From Rhodosorus marinus (taxonomy: Eukaryota > Rhodophyta > Stylonematophyceae > Stylonematales > Stylonemataceae), in contig JAMWBK010000005.1 of assembly GCA_029953675.1 (NCBI GenBank), positions 992,001 through 1,056,000 of the forward strand: 64,000 nucleotides of DNA. Reading direction: 5' to 3'. The translations under genes were made by a program, and so were the position numbers. Shown here in pieces: positions 1-10,004 of this stretch (its first letter is position 1; the number at the start of each line of letters is the position of its first letter). Under the pieces are notes generated by a model that did no database searches, was not told the DNA's origin, and saw only the letters and a list, made by a program, of their open reading frames with translations.

Positions 1-115
1 GCGCATCCCTAGCACTGCATTCAGTAGTTGGAGTAAACGGTAAAAGGTGGAGTAAACGGTATAAGCTTGCTTTACGCCCTGCATAGCGCTTAAGGCTATG
101 TTAGTGAAACGATAG
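1..115 (+). repeat. LINE-A 3' tail remnant
   Basis: Bases 68-106 match the terminal sequence found at the 3' end of LINE-A copies elsewhere in the window (for example 8309-8330 and 9155-9184): a 'cgcc-tgc-tagcgctt-aggctatg' core. The first 60 bases hold two short direct repeats of a 'ggagtaaacggta' unit. No gene is seen here. Confidence 0.6.
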
Positions 116-189
116 TGGACCGCTATTCAGGCTTTGAATAAATGGATGACACAAATGTCCCGGAGTCAATCATGCGAAGTCGTTTTACT

Positions 190-1866
190 GGGGAGGAGAG
201 GACATTCAAGAGCAGCAGATCCCCGAGATTTCCGGGATATTTGGTGTCGGGCCGGGTTTGTCCATCTCGGCATCCCCTATCGGTCCGCGTCGTTCGTGGA
301 GGGTGAGTTGTCGCAGATTCTGAGTAAGCACCGGCGGCTGGTCTCGGAGCTCCGTCGGCTTCCTAGTGGCTTCCTCAATGCTCGTTGTTGCTTCATCGAT
401 ACTGTTTAAGTGAGCGGCTCACCTGTTGGTTCCGCTCGCTCCCAACTTACAGGGGCCGGTGGCTGACAACTCGTGCCGACGGCGGGAGCTTTGGTGAGCT
501 CGGATATTCTTAGATGAGGAACTGGGTTATCTTCCGCGCCCCACCCATTATGTCGTTCCCAAGTGGGCCTTCCCCTACGTGTGGGCGGTCTAGGCCTCTG
601 CAGCCGAGCTGCTATTCAACCAGCGGCCGTGGTCGGGTCTTGGGGCACCGCCTTCCCGACGTTGAGCGCGTTGGGCGTGTCCAGTTGCCTTGTTTTGGAG
701 GTCAGTCTTTCCACTGATGATCTACACTCTAGTGTCCCTGAAAGTACCCGTGGTTTGTTTCTCGAGCTCCAGTCGGCGGTCTCATCCTGTACCAGTCTCC
801 CTGCCGACCTGCAACCACGCCTGGCTGGCTGGTGAGCCGTTTTTTTTTGCGAGCTCGCGGCCCCCCGACCCGAGAAGCCGCCGGTCCTGTTCCTGTGGTG
901 GATGAAGAAACGGAGGTCCCTCGCGATCCTCCGGATGCTGGACTGGGCTCTGGGAGTTGCGTTTCCGCACGCACGGATGCGCTGCAAAACACTCTTTCTT
1001 GGGACTTGTACCGTGCTGCTTGTGGCCGACTCCTTTTCCAGTGCCCGCGCACGCCTGCGAAGTCTGGGGGGCTGTCTCGGCTCTCAATGGCTCACCAGAG
1101 TTCCAAATTTTCCACCCCTCACGCTAGCGTTTTTTTGACGTGCGCACTTCCCTGCGCTTGTATCTAGGATTGCATCAGCCGCCCTCGCCTTCCGAGATCG
1201 GTTCGCCCTGCACTATACGCTCTCAGAACGAATACACCGCGGATTTCGGCGCTCACCTGCTCGCCAGTTGCCCGCCTGTGAAAGGCGCCCGAACCCGCCG
1301 ATATACGCGGATCTTGAACCAATTGTACCGCGAACTTCGGCGTGTAGTACTGCAAGCCGGTCTTGAAATTGAACGTGAGAAGCCCCTGCCTGGCGCAGAC
1401 TACGACAATAACGAACCTCAAGTGGCTGGCCTCGTGGTCACCTGTGACGATAGCCGCCGTACGACGTAAGTTGATCTTGCTGTTCCTAACCCTCACTCTA
1501 GTCGTTATTTGCCGGCTACGGAAGAGCGCCTTGGATTTGCCGCTGCCATTATGAGAGGTCTCGAAGAGGTGAAATATATGGGGGCTTTATCTTCCCCAGG
1601 CATTCGTGCTTCGTCTCTAGCTCATTACCTGGTACTTCTGGTCACTGAGTGCTTTGGATGGATTCCGTTGGTTCTCGTTGGCTTCGGGAGTTGTTCCGCG
1701 GACGCCCTGACCGTCTATCCTCGTTGTTTATCCGATAACGTTTCTTGCTGTGGCGTACGAACGCTGCTTTGATGTTGGAGGTGCGCGGTCTTCGCCGCAA
1801 CATAGTCCGTTTTTCCTTTCAGGGTTTCTTCTTTCAGTCTCCGATTAAGCAGATTCATTCAATGTA
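190..1866 (+). mobile_element. LINE-B remnant: RT thumb to C-terminal endonuclease and 3' tail
   Basis: This is a decayed non-LTR retrotransposon fragment. Around 255-408 the translation resembles the connection/thumb region after the RT catalytic domain (GFVHLGIP...). At 563-650 it reads LPLRVGGLGL...AAVVGSWGTA, the conserved segment downstream of RT in these LINEs. From 1140 it reads LRLYLGLHQPP, then a Cys-x2-Cys...His...Cys knuckle (SPCTIRSQNE...FGAHLLASC) with one ligand mutated, RTRRYTRIL, and then VAGLVVTCDD, the first acidic motif of a restriction-like endonuclease. Frames change several times, so it is dead. It ends with the family tail 'cagtctccgattaagcagattcattc' near 1863. The 5' part of the element is missing. 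Confidence 0.75.
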
Positions 1867-1894
1867 ACATAGGAAGAAGAAGATTGAAAATCCT

Positions 1895-2225
1895 ATCAAT
1901 AACAGTGATTGATTGAGGAAATTAGTAGTTTAATCTGAAAGAAAAAACCCTGAAAGAAAAAGGGACTAGGCGCGGCAAAGACCCCTCGCCTCCAACTTCA
2001 AAGCAGCGTTCATACCCACGACAAGAAACATTATCGGGTAAAAAACGAGGAAAGGCGGTCAGCGTGTTCGCGGAACAACTCCCAAAGCCGACGAGAACCA
2101 ACGGAATCCATCAACCCATGCACCAAATGACTAGAGATGCCAGGCGATGAGCTAGAGCCGAAGCACGAGTGCCTGGGGAAGACAAAGCCCCTGCATATTT
2201 CACCTCTGCGACATGTCAAACTAGC
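1895..2225 (-). mobile_element. LINE-B 3' fragment, tail-to-tail with the previous copy
   Basis: Read on the minus strand, this stretch encodes the C-terminal end of the LINE-B protein (GFVFPRHSCFGSSSSPG, then MDSVGSRRLWELFREHADR) followed by the family 3' tail at about 2040-1900. It faces the preceding plus-strand copy, so the two 3' ends meet with about 55 bp between them. It has no start codon or complete domain and is a truncated, inert copy. Confidence 0.7.
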
Positions 2226-2493
2226 AGCGCGCCGCACTCTCTGGCATTGAGGAATATCGGACGTCTCTGAGTCGTATCGGACTGAACCCGTTTTTAATTT
2301 TAAATTCAAGGCTACTACACCTATACCGGACACATGCCGGATGATAAAGCACCTAATTCTTGGGAATTTCAGGTCCAATTATCTTATATCAGACTGTCTG
2401 ATAAATATTGGACGGTTGTTTTGATATCTGACGGAGATGACAATCCTACTAGGATCCCGTGCAAGTGTACCGGAGAATCAAAGCAGAATTGTC

Positions 2494-2580
2494 GTGGAGT
2501 ACAAGTCCACCCTATCTGGGGTGGAGTACAGTCCACCTATCTGGGGTGGAGTACAGTCCACCTATCTGGGGTGGAGTACA
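2494..2580. repeat. 25-bp tandem repeat with an internal palindrome
   Basis: A 27-bp unit (2494-2520) is followed by two identical 25-bp units (2521-2545 and 2546-2570) and a partial fourth. Each unit contains GGTGGA and TCCACC separated by six bases, so each can form a small hairpin. The period is not a multiple of three, which argues against a protein repeat. The flanks 2226-2493 and 2581-2800 contain no recognisable gene. Confidence 0.9.
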
Positions 2581-2809
2581 CTTCCGGATGTATCGAGACA
2601 TAGTCACGGCATTGGGAGCGTTTGGTGACGACGCTTTTGAAAGCTCTGATTGGGCAGGCTCTGAAAAGTGCTTAGTAAGCTCCAGTTACGTTCACACCTC
2701 TCGAACATGCACCCGATGATCCTATATCAAATTCAGAAGTTTAAAAAAAAAAAGCTCGAACGGGTCTGGAGAGTACTAAGGTCCCTGACCTCGGGAACGC
2801 CAGGTGACG

Positions 2810-2985
2810 CACCTTCCGCGAACGCCCTGACCGTCTGTGCTCGCTGTTTACTCTTTTAAGCTTCTTACTGTGGCGTATGAACGCTGCTTTGATGTTGGAG
2901 GCGCGCCATCTTCGCCGCGCTTAGTCTTTTTTTCGCCTCGGGTTTTTTTTTCTTCGGGCCCCAATTAAATAAATTCATTCCGGTG
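2810..2985 (+). mobile_element. LINE-B 3' tail fragment upstream of the RTX gene
   Basis: The sequence matches the last codons and 3' untranslated tail of LINE-B: 'cgcgaacgccctgaccgtct', then 'gatgttggaggcgcgcc', then a T-rich stretch and 'aattcattc'. In this copy the usual 'gattaaacaaattcattc' ending has become 'aattaaataaattcattc'. It ends about 120 bp before the start codon of the RTX-repeat gene. Confidence 0.65.
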
Positions 2986-3105
2986 GAGGGTACCAAGCTC
3001 AACCCACCGCAAGAGGGTTGAGGAGGTGTGAACTGGCAGCTGTGGGTTTGCTGACAAGACCGGGTGGTGATAGAGCGGGGAACTTGTCAACGGAGTGGCG
3101 GAGAG

Positions 3106-4488
3106 ATGGCCATGATGGTGGTAGGGCTGTTGGTTCTGGGCTTGTGCCTGGGCAGTGGGGTTGGGTCTGAGTCTACGGTTAATGAGCTGGCGGAGGGCAG
3201 GCAGGCTGTGAGGAGGTGTAAAGCGGACTATTCAGACTTTGACAGGATTGTAGACATTCCAGGACTGTCGATCGTTCCCAGCTTCCTGGGGGACGCTGAT
3301 CGGACTCTTGGGCAGATTCTGGTGCGGTCGATGTTCAACGAAGATTTCAACAAGCTCAAGTTCGAAATCAGGATTAGGGAGCGGTTTGCCGTGAAGAGAG
3401 TTCAGACCTACGCGTTCCGAAAGCCGTGCGATCAGGTGCGTGACCAAGACTACTCGCACGTCGCCAAGGAGATCTACTACGGATCAGGAAAGCAGAATGT
3501 GAAGTCGTACTTCAACCTGGACACGCTGCCTTCAAAGGGCGGACTCAGCTGTTGCAGACTGTGCTTTTACTTCCAGGCGCTGTTCTACGACTCGGACGGG
3601 AAGAGGGTGCGGATCACTGAGGAGAGCATAAGGACTGAGAATGGCTACGTGTGCAAGGTGGGAGGACGTGACCGAATCTACTGCGATCTACCCGATATCT
3701 GCGTGAACATCGTCCACGGAACTAGGGGGGACGACGTGATCCATGGAACTGAAGGTAGAGATTACATCTACGGTCTGGACGGAAACGACAAAATCTACGG
3801 GAAGGGCGGAGACGATGCTATTCACGGCGATGACGGCGATGATATGATCTTTGGTGGAGAAGGCGACGATGTGATCCACGGTGGTTACAACGATGACATG
3901 ATCTTCGGTGGAGAAGGGGACGATCGATTGGACGCCGGCTATGGCTATGATCGTCTCTATGGTGAGGGTGGCGTGGACTATCTTAGAGGGGGAATGGGGA
4001 ATGACTACCTCAAGGATGAGTCAGACGATGGACCCGAAGGCGAGTTTGACAATATATTTGTTAGCAACTACGGAGCCGATATTTTCATTGGTGGAGCGGG
4101 TGATGACTCTATGTACTCGAGACGCGGCAACCATGTTATGAGAGGGTATGGCGGAGATGACAGAATGTTTATTCTCTACGGAGGAGGCAGCTTTTACGGC
4201 GGTGATGGTGACGATGTGATCATCGGCGGGCTAGAATATGACATAATCGAAGGGGGAGCTGGAAACGATCGTCTGGAGGGCGGGGCTAGTAGAGACCATA
4301 TCCACGGCGGGCCTGGTGACGACGAACTTCACGGCAACCGCAAGGGCAGGATAAACGATGGGGATGGCGACTATCTCTACGGGGAGGAAGGAGACGACTA
4401 TCTGACCGGCGAGAAGAATCGTGACCTGCTTGACGGAGGTTCGGGCAATAATAAGTACTTGACGGAGGACGGAATGTACTATGGCTGA
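3106..4488 (+). CDS. secreted RTX-type calcium-binding nonapeptide-repeat protein
   Basis: A single intronless ORF of 460 aa. The frame opens further upstream, but the first ATG is at 3106 and begins directly with a signal peptide (MAMMVVGLLVLGLCLGSG), so I place the start there. Residues about 22-200 form a module with paired cysteines (SCC-x2-C near 148-153) that I do not recognise. From about residue 202 to the end there are more than a dozen GGxGxDxUx nonapeptides (for example GGEGDDVIHGG and GGAGNDRLEGG), the signature of parallel beta-roll calcium-binding repeats. In bacteria such repeats occur in type I-secreted proteins; here a eukaryotic signal peptide would direct export. No toxin effector domain, acylation site or partner gene is visible, so I do not call it a toxin. 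It ends by residue 460, and an AATAAA lies at 4732-4737. It is related to the gene at 11802. A bacterial origin is possible but unproven. Confidence 0.85.
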   Translation: MAMMVVGLLVLGLCLGSGVGSESTVNELAEGRQAVRRCKADYSDFDRIVDIPGLSIVPSFLGDADRTLGQILVRSMFNEDFNKLKFEIRIRERFAVKRVQTYAFRKPCDQVRDQDYSHVAKEIYYGSGKQNVKSYFNLDTLPSKGGLSCCRLCFYFQALFYDSDGKRVRITEESIRTENGYVCKVGGRDRIYCDLPDICVNIVHGTRGDDVIHGTEGRDYIYGLDGNDKIYGKGGDDAIHGDDGDDMIFGGEGDDVIHGGYNDDMIFGGEGDDRLDAGYGYDRLYGEGGVDYLRGGMGNDYLKDESDDGPEGEFDNIFVSNYGADIFIGGAGDDSMYSRRGNHVMRGYGGDDRMFILYGGGSFYGGDGDDVIIGGLEYDIIEGGAGNDRLEGGASRDHIHGGPGDDELHGNRKGRINDGDGDYLYGEEGDDYLTGEKNRDLLDGGSGNNKYLTEDGMYYG

Positions 4489-4841
4489 GCCTTTTGCGCT
4501 GCTGGACGAGTTCGAGCTGGACGAAAAGCGCTTCCAGGGTTTCAAACCGCATCGTCGCGCTTCTGTGCGAGTGTGTATGACTGCACAAAGACAGCGGTGT
4601 ACAAGCACAGGTGAGCAGAAACATTGTGGTGGGTGTTTCGGCTACGAGGGTTCGCTGGGATGTCGATGTTCGAACAGCTGGCCGAGGCTGAATCCACCCA
4701 CCGCTATCCATCCAGCTCTTCTTCATATGCAAATAAACGAAAAATCCGATTTTCCCTTTCCTAAATTCGATGGTACTTGCTTCTTGCCCCTGCCAGCAAG
4801 CACCAGATCTCGTGCGACATGCTGCAGTATATGCGGACGAA

Positions 4842-5035
4842 GACCCTTGGAAGGATATAGAGTAGTGGGTGGTTTTATTATCATAGCCTGAAGCGCCACG
4901 CAGGGCGGGAAAGGGAACTAGGAACTAGGGAGCGCCGAGACCCTTGGAAGGATATAGAGTAGTGGATGGTTTTATTAGCATAGCTTGAAGCGCCACGCAG
5001 GGCGGGAAAGGGAACTAGGAACGAGGGAGAGAAGC
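4842..5035 (-). repeat. tandem 97-bp duplication of the LINE-A 3' end
   Basis: Bases 4842-4938 and 4939-5035 are two near-identical direct copies, period 97. Each contains 'acccttggaaggatatagag' and then the complement of the LINE-A terminal sequence ('catagc-tgaagcgccacgcagggcg'). They lie at the 3' end of the minus-strand LINE-A copy that follows. The stretch 4489-4841 holds the presumed 3' UTR of the RTX gene and no other gene. Confidence 0.8.
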
Positions 5036-6235
5036 GTGCAAACCCAGGCGGCGATGGCGCGCCGCGGCAAGCATGCTGACTAGAATATCGCCGGAGAGCG
5101 ACGCTTCAACGGTGTAGGAATCCCAGACATTGGTGGTTTTACTAAAATGATGCGCCAGGCAAGACGTAAAAGGGAACTGAGGAGAAGAGCATGCAAGCCC
5201 AGGCGGCGGTGCGCGCCATCGGCGAGAATGTTGCTAGAATCCCGCCAGAGAGCGACACATAAACGGCGAAAGGGCACCAGATATTCTTCTCGGCGAAACG
5301 TTTGCGCAGCCACTCCAAGCTTGAATTTTCCAGATACCCAAAGCTTTCCAGAATGAAAGGCTGGAACCTGTGAGACCGGCCAACTTCCCGCGGAAGACCC
5401 GCCGTGCTCTCAGCGTACCGTCGTTCCTTCAGGCGGGCGGCGAAGTACAGAAGCTGCCGCCCCCCCTGCGGACGCGTCAGAAGGGAGATAGTTACCGGAC
5501 ACGGGGCAACTCACAGCGAGGTCCACATATGCGAGCGCCGGCGGCTGCGTCCGATACCAGGAGATCTGCGATGCAACGAGGAGGGGTGGTTGCGGAGGGC
5601 GTTCGGCGTTCGAGGCAGTGCCGATTCCACCTCGACCTTGTAGCCAGTTCTTGTCAAGTGTTTGCTCAGGATGCATTTCAGGTGCGTGTGTGTCTTCGTG
5701 CGATGACCTCGCAGCAGTCTACACGAGCCCAGAAAATGGTACCCACGTCCGTCGATACGGCTCGCATAACCTTGGCAGAAGGAAGGGCGATTGAATGCGA
5801 AGGGGTCTGTGGCAAACCCAGGTAGATCCGTGCCTCGGTCCGGAACTGGAAGGCGTCCAGTCTCTAGGCCGGTGGCCAGGGCAGAGTGGTTAGCGTAGGT
5901 GGGATGGATGAACTCCCATGCCCCGTGGAGAAGCCGCGGTGGTAGGCGCTCTAAGTGGAGAGTTGAGCAAGATTGCTTGAGCAGCACTGTGTTTGCCGTA
6001 GGAGAGATATGTTGGATCACATAGTGCCTGAGATCGACGATCTGCTCATAACCGGATAATCGGCTTTGTTTGACCAGGGGCTGCTTCCAAATCGTCGGCC
6101 ACGATTAACCGTAGATTCCACTAAAACCTCATTGTGACCCCATAGCTCTCCCTCCAGGAATTGAACTTTGATCGATTCTCTTCCGGTACAGCATTACACT
6201 GACGAAACGCCTGTTGCAGGCCGTCATGAGTAGAA
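5036..6235 (-). mobile_element. LINE-A C-terminal fragment, degraded
   Basis: On the minus strand, starting near 6230, the translation matches the region after the RT domain of other copies (DGLQQAFRQCNAVPEENRSKF). It continues through the zinc-knuckle region, ends of the endonuclease (ALAYVDLAVSCPVSGNYL), and the terminal segment (AQTFRREEYLVPFRRL and RRLGLHALL). Several stops and frameshifts break it. The RT core and everything 5' of it are missing. A complete version of the same segment is at 20311-21690. Confidence 0.75.
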
Positions 6236-6239
6236 GTAG

Positions 6240-6362
6240 GAGTGTTGGCGATGGCTATTCGTACCGAACCCGATGTTCTAGGAGTAGGGGACACTCCAAG
6301 TTGCCAAATGGCTATTCCTACCAAACTCGATGTTCTAGGAGTAGGGGACTCCAAGTTGCTTG
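6240..6362. repeat. imperfect direct duplication of about 60 bp
   Basis: The block 'atggctattc-tacc-aac-cgatgttctaggagtaggg' followed by 'tccaagttgc' occurs twice, at about 6251-6307 and 6308-6360. It sits at the 5' edge of the minus-strand LINE-A fragment. No function is apparent. Confidence 0.75.
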
Positions 6363-6499
6363 CAAAGGTGCAGAAGAACTGTGTACGTGAGAAGGTAATT
6401 TCTTCATACATCTTGGTCCAAGATCGCTGTGGAAGAGTGTACGTTGGAGACCATAAAGGCAAGTTATCTGCTGGGCGGGTTTCGAGGTATTTCTCTTGA

Positions 6500-6850
6500 T
6501 TTTGACAAGCTCTTATTCTCCCTTCTGCCGCTCTCCACAGGCGGCCAGGAGCTTCTGTACTTCGTCGGGTGAAGGAACGGCGGTACGCTGAGAGCATGGC
6601 CTTCCCCGGGAAGAGGGCCGCTTGCCCAGGTTCCAGCCTTTCATTGTGGAAACCTTTGGGCATCTCAAAAATTCAAGCTTGGAGTGGCTACGTAAGTGTT
6701 TTACCGAACATCCTGAAGAATATCTGGTGCTCTTCCGCAGTTTAAGTACGCACTCTGGCGGTATTCTAGCAACATGAACGCCGAGGCGCGCCACCGTCGT
6801 CTGGGCTTACATGGTCTTCTTCCTAGTCCCTAGTTTCCTTTCACGTCTTG
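6500..6850 (+). mobile_element. LINE-A 3' end fragment
   Basis: The plus strand carries the end of the LINE-A protein in broken frames (FQPFIVETFGHL, then SLEWLRKCFTEHPEEYLVL and RRLGLHGLLPSP) and the start of the 3' tail ('cctagtccctagtttccttt'). It is convergent in origin but now adjacent to the minus-strand copy at 5036-6235. Only the terminal 300 bp or so survive. Confidence 0.7.
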
Positions 6851-6869
6851 AGTTAGGCGCCTGTCCAAC

Positions 6870-8320
6870 CCTACGATGAAAGTCTCGAACAGCCGGCATC
6901 GTCTTTGTTCCCGTTCGTCTGACGTTGACGTGCTCCCTGAATTCGCGTCATTTTTGGACCGTCCGGAGTTGGCCAGGTTCCGTATCGACCTGACGCTCCG
7001 AGAGTCTGATTTTGAGGATTTGCTCCGGACCTCCCGTCGTGGACGATGCCCTGGACCCTCCGGGCTACGAAAGGAATAGTTACAGGCCTTAAGCAAGCCC
7101 GGCCAGAGCGCATTTGTGAAGATCCTCAATACGCTGTTCCAGGGTCCAGGGGGTGCGTCTGCCGCGTGAGACCATCTGCGACGGGCACGGCTTTGCTTGC
7201 TAACGAAACCCGACCAGCAGCCGGCACACCTTCGTCTCCGGCCGATCGGTATGGTCGAGAGCCTACGGAAGTTAGCCGGGAGGTGGCTATGCCAGCGCCT
7301 TCGCCAGCGGGTCACAGCTTTTATGGCACCTTTGCTGGTGGGGGTGGGATTTTCCGGGGGCTGCGAGCTGATCACCAATGCGATCGAGCTGGAGCGAGCC
7401 AGTAGGACGGACTGGGGAGTTTTGGTCGTTGATTTTCGGAACGCATTCAACGGCGTCTCGCGTACGCATGCGTTAGAGGTGATTCGCCGCTTTTTCCCGG
7501 AGGCGCGGGCTTTCTATCCTGTCTTTACGGAGGGGGTAGCAGAGCCTACCCTACTTGACAACGACGGGCACAGTTTTTGACGCACATACGGGAGTCCATC
7601 AAGGCGATCCTTCTGGGCCTGTCCTACACGCCTGTGCCTTGCAGCTTGTTCTCCTGCGTCTTGCGACTGAGGTGCCGGATCTTCCTATCTGCGCCTATCA
7701 CGACGACGTAACGTAGCTGTGGCCACCACTTCTTTGGTTCATGCGGACTGTTGGGAGATCTTCGTACGAGGCGTCACACTCGCTTCAAGTATATCCTCAG
7801 CGAATGTTTGAATCGAGTAGGGCACACGCGTGAGGTAGAATCGGGACTGCCCAGATCGGTCCCGGACACGGCGCCGCCCAGCGATACCCCAGATCTCCTC
7901 GTCTCCGACACTGCCGCTAGACGCTCAGCATATGTGGAGCTCGCGATCACACGCCCTGTGGCAAGCGCCCATCTCACTGCTGCCGCACGCCGCCGGGGGG
8001 TCAGCCGCGTCGGCCTTTCGTCCAGTGAAGGAACGACGGCATGCTGAGAGTATGCCAGTCTGCCTCGCGCAAAGGGTCGCTCCCACCGGCTCCAGCCTTT
8101 CATTGTGGAAAGCTTTGTTCGCGTGGAGTAGTTGGGTTTTGAGTGGTTCCGGAAATGTTTCACTGAGCATCCTGTTGAATACTTGGAACTCTTACGCCGT
8201 TTAAGAGTCTCTCTCTGGCGATAGTCTAGCAGCACGCTTGCCGAGGCGCGCCATCGGCGCCTGGGTTTGCACGCTTCCCTACCTAGTTCTTAGTTCCTTT
8301 TCACGCCTTGCTTAGCGCTT
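6870..8320 (+). mobile_element. LINE-A copy with RT motifs and a large internal deletion
   Basis: This copy keeps the RT core in shifting frames: RCPGPSGL near 7050; LCLLTKPDQQPAHLRLRPIG near 7190; GVLVVDFRNAFNGVSR near 7420 (motif A, catalytic Asp); GVHQGDPSGP near 7590 (motif B); and AYHDDV near 7695-7712 (motif C, here Tyr-His-Asp-Asp). Directly after motif C the sequence jumps to the zinc-knuckle region (CGHHFFGSCGLL) and then to the endonuclease and 3' tail. About 1 kb present in the copy at 20311-21690 is absent. Frameshifts and stops show that it is inactive. Confidence 0.85.
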
Positions 8321-8342
8321 TAGGCTATGCCAATAAAAACTA

Positions 8343-9185
8343 ATCTTGCTCAACTCTCCCGTCATATCGCCTACCACCGCCGCTCGCCTCCGCGGCATCG
8401 GAGGCACATTGTCGCACTTGTGGTTAACCACGCTGCATTCGTCACTGAGTCACCGTCTCGATGCCTTTCAGTTCCGCTCTGCTGCAAAGATCTATCTGGG
8501 TTTGCCACAAGCTCCGTGGCACTCTAATCGGCCGTCTTTCTGTCAGGGATGTGAGGGTCGGATCGATGCTTGTGGTTACCGCTTCTTAGGTTCATGTGGA
8601 CTGTTGAGAGGTCTTCGTACGAGGGTTCACACTCGCTTCAAGTACATTCTCAGCGAATGTTTGACTCGGGTAGGGCATACGGTTGAGATGGAATCGGAAC
8701 TACCCAGATCGGTCTCGGATAGGGCACCGCCCCGCTGTCTCGCAGATCTCCTCGTCTCCGATGCTGCCGCCAGACGCTCAGCATATGTTGACCTCGCGAT
8801 CACATGCCCTGTGGCAAGCGCCCATCTCACGGCTGCCGCCCGCTGCCGGGGAGCAGCGGCTTCGGCCCTTCGTCGCGTGAAGGAACGACGATATGCTTAG
8901 AGTATGGCCAGTCTGCCTCGCGTTGATGGTCGCTCCCACCGGTTCCAGCCTTTCATTGTGGAAAGCTTTGGTCACGTGGAGAAGTCGGGTTTGGAGTGGT
9001 TGCGGAAATGTTTTACTGAGCATCCTGCTGAATACTTGGAACCTTTGCGGCGTTTAAGTGTCTCCCGGCGGCGATATTCGAGTACCATGCTCGCCGAGGC
9101 GCGCCATAGGCGCCTGGGTTTGAACGTTTCCCTACCTAGTTCTTAGTTCCTTTTCACGCCTTGCGTAGCGCTTCAGGCTATGCTT
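8343..9185 (+). mobile_element. LINE-A C-terminal domain copy, nearly open
   Basis: From 8346 to 8900 one frame is open for 184 codons. It reads LNSPVISPTTAARLRG, then the zinc knuckle FCQGCEGRIDACGYRFLGSC (Cys-x2-Cys...His-type pattern with Tyr-Arg where other copies have Tyr-His), RTRVHTRFKYILSECL, and the endonuclease motifs CLADLLVSD, YVDLAITCP and VKERRYA (the D...D...K residues). The last part, SFGHVEKSGLEWLRKCFTEH, continues in another frame after one stop, and the 3' tail ends near 9184. It is a 5'-truncated copy, and it directly follows the 3' tail of the previous copy. Confidence 0.8.
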
Positions 9186-9924
9186 ATAAAGCCAATAAAA
9201 ACCGGTAAAACGACCACTTACAACTTCCCCGTTGCGCGACCGACGGGTGTCGATGGTTTCAATCAACGACACATATTGATTGATATTCAATCTTCTTCTT
9301 CTTTCTGCACGGTGTTGTTAAAAGTCAATATCCGCCAAAACTGTCATGCGCAAAACCCAACAAGTCGTTTCTTACGCTAAATCGGAAACTAGAATCTCAA
9401 CTGTTCTAGCTTCCAAAACGACACCCTACAAGCTCGACTACACCGAGATCGATTGTCTGATGAGCGCATGTTAGGACTTGTCTCAGAGTAGTAGACACAG
9501 CTTGGGAAAGAAAGGTTGCATGATGACAAAACACACCTGGCAGGCCTCTGGTCAACAATTTCGACACTAAAAAATTTGCCGCTATAAAGTGTCTCTCGCA
9601 CTGATGGGCAGATAGCCCTGATCATTCACGATGATTGTTGTTGAATATTCTCAAACACCCAAGCAATCAACAACCCTTACAGCCTGTCGTGAAACGAGTT
9701 GACTTGTCCTTTGGGGAATCGCACGAGTAAAATTTTCTGCACCTGGGGTTCTATTGGTTTTTTTCATTATCACTCAAGTCCGAAAGAGTTCTTACGTGTT
9801 TGCCTTTTTGGAAAGCCAAGTTCCCCTCCCACCCCACCCCACCGCACCCCACCCCCCGGGCCTGTCTTTCTCTGTATCTCTACAGGCGTTCCGCGCCCTC
9901 TTTCTAAACGCATGTTCCCCATTG
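9186..9924. other. intergenic stretch without a recognisable gene
   Basis: No ORF here has recognisable domains or splice support. The only notable feature is a C-rich run with alternating A (about 9825-9862). Confidence 0.6.
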
Positions 9925-10000
9925 GATTATTGCTACCAATTAATTGAATGAATTTGTTTAATCGGAGACTGACAGAAAAACCCAATTATTAGTTCGGGGG
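9925..10000 (-). mobile_element. LINE-B 3' terminal fragment
   Basis: The minus-strand LINE-B end ('gaatgaatttgtttaatcgg' followed by 'agactgacagaaaaaccc') is recognisable. It abuts a plus-strand LINE-A tail, so fragments of two families meet here. Confidence 0.7.
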
Positions 10001-10004
10001 GCAG

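Noticed and set aside
2494-2580. Possible CRISPR-like array
   Set aside because: The units are directly adjacent with no unique spacers, and the genome is eukaryotic. It is a plain tandem repeat.
3064-3105. Earlier in-frame start for the RTX gene
   Set aside because: The frame there opens at a GTG codon. Translation in a eukaryote should start at the ATG at 3106, which also leads straight into a signal peptide.
3106-4488. RTX protein as a pore-forming toxin
   Set aside because: No hydrophobic pore domain, acylation site, activating acyltransferase or type I secretion gene is present. RTX repeats alone do not define a toxin.
4231-4732. Long minus-strand ORFs over the RTX gene end
   Set aside because: They are shadows of the repetitive coding strand and continue only by codon bias.
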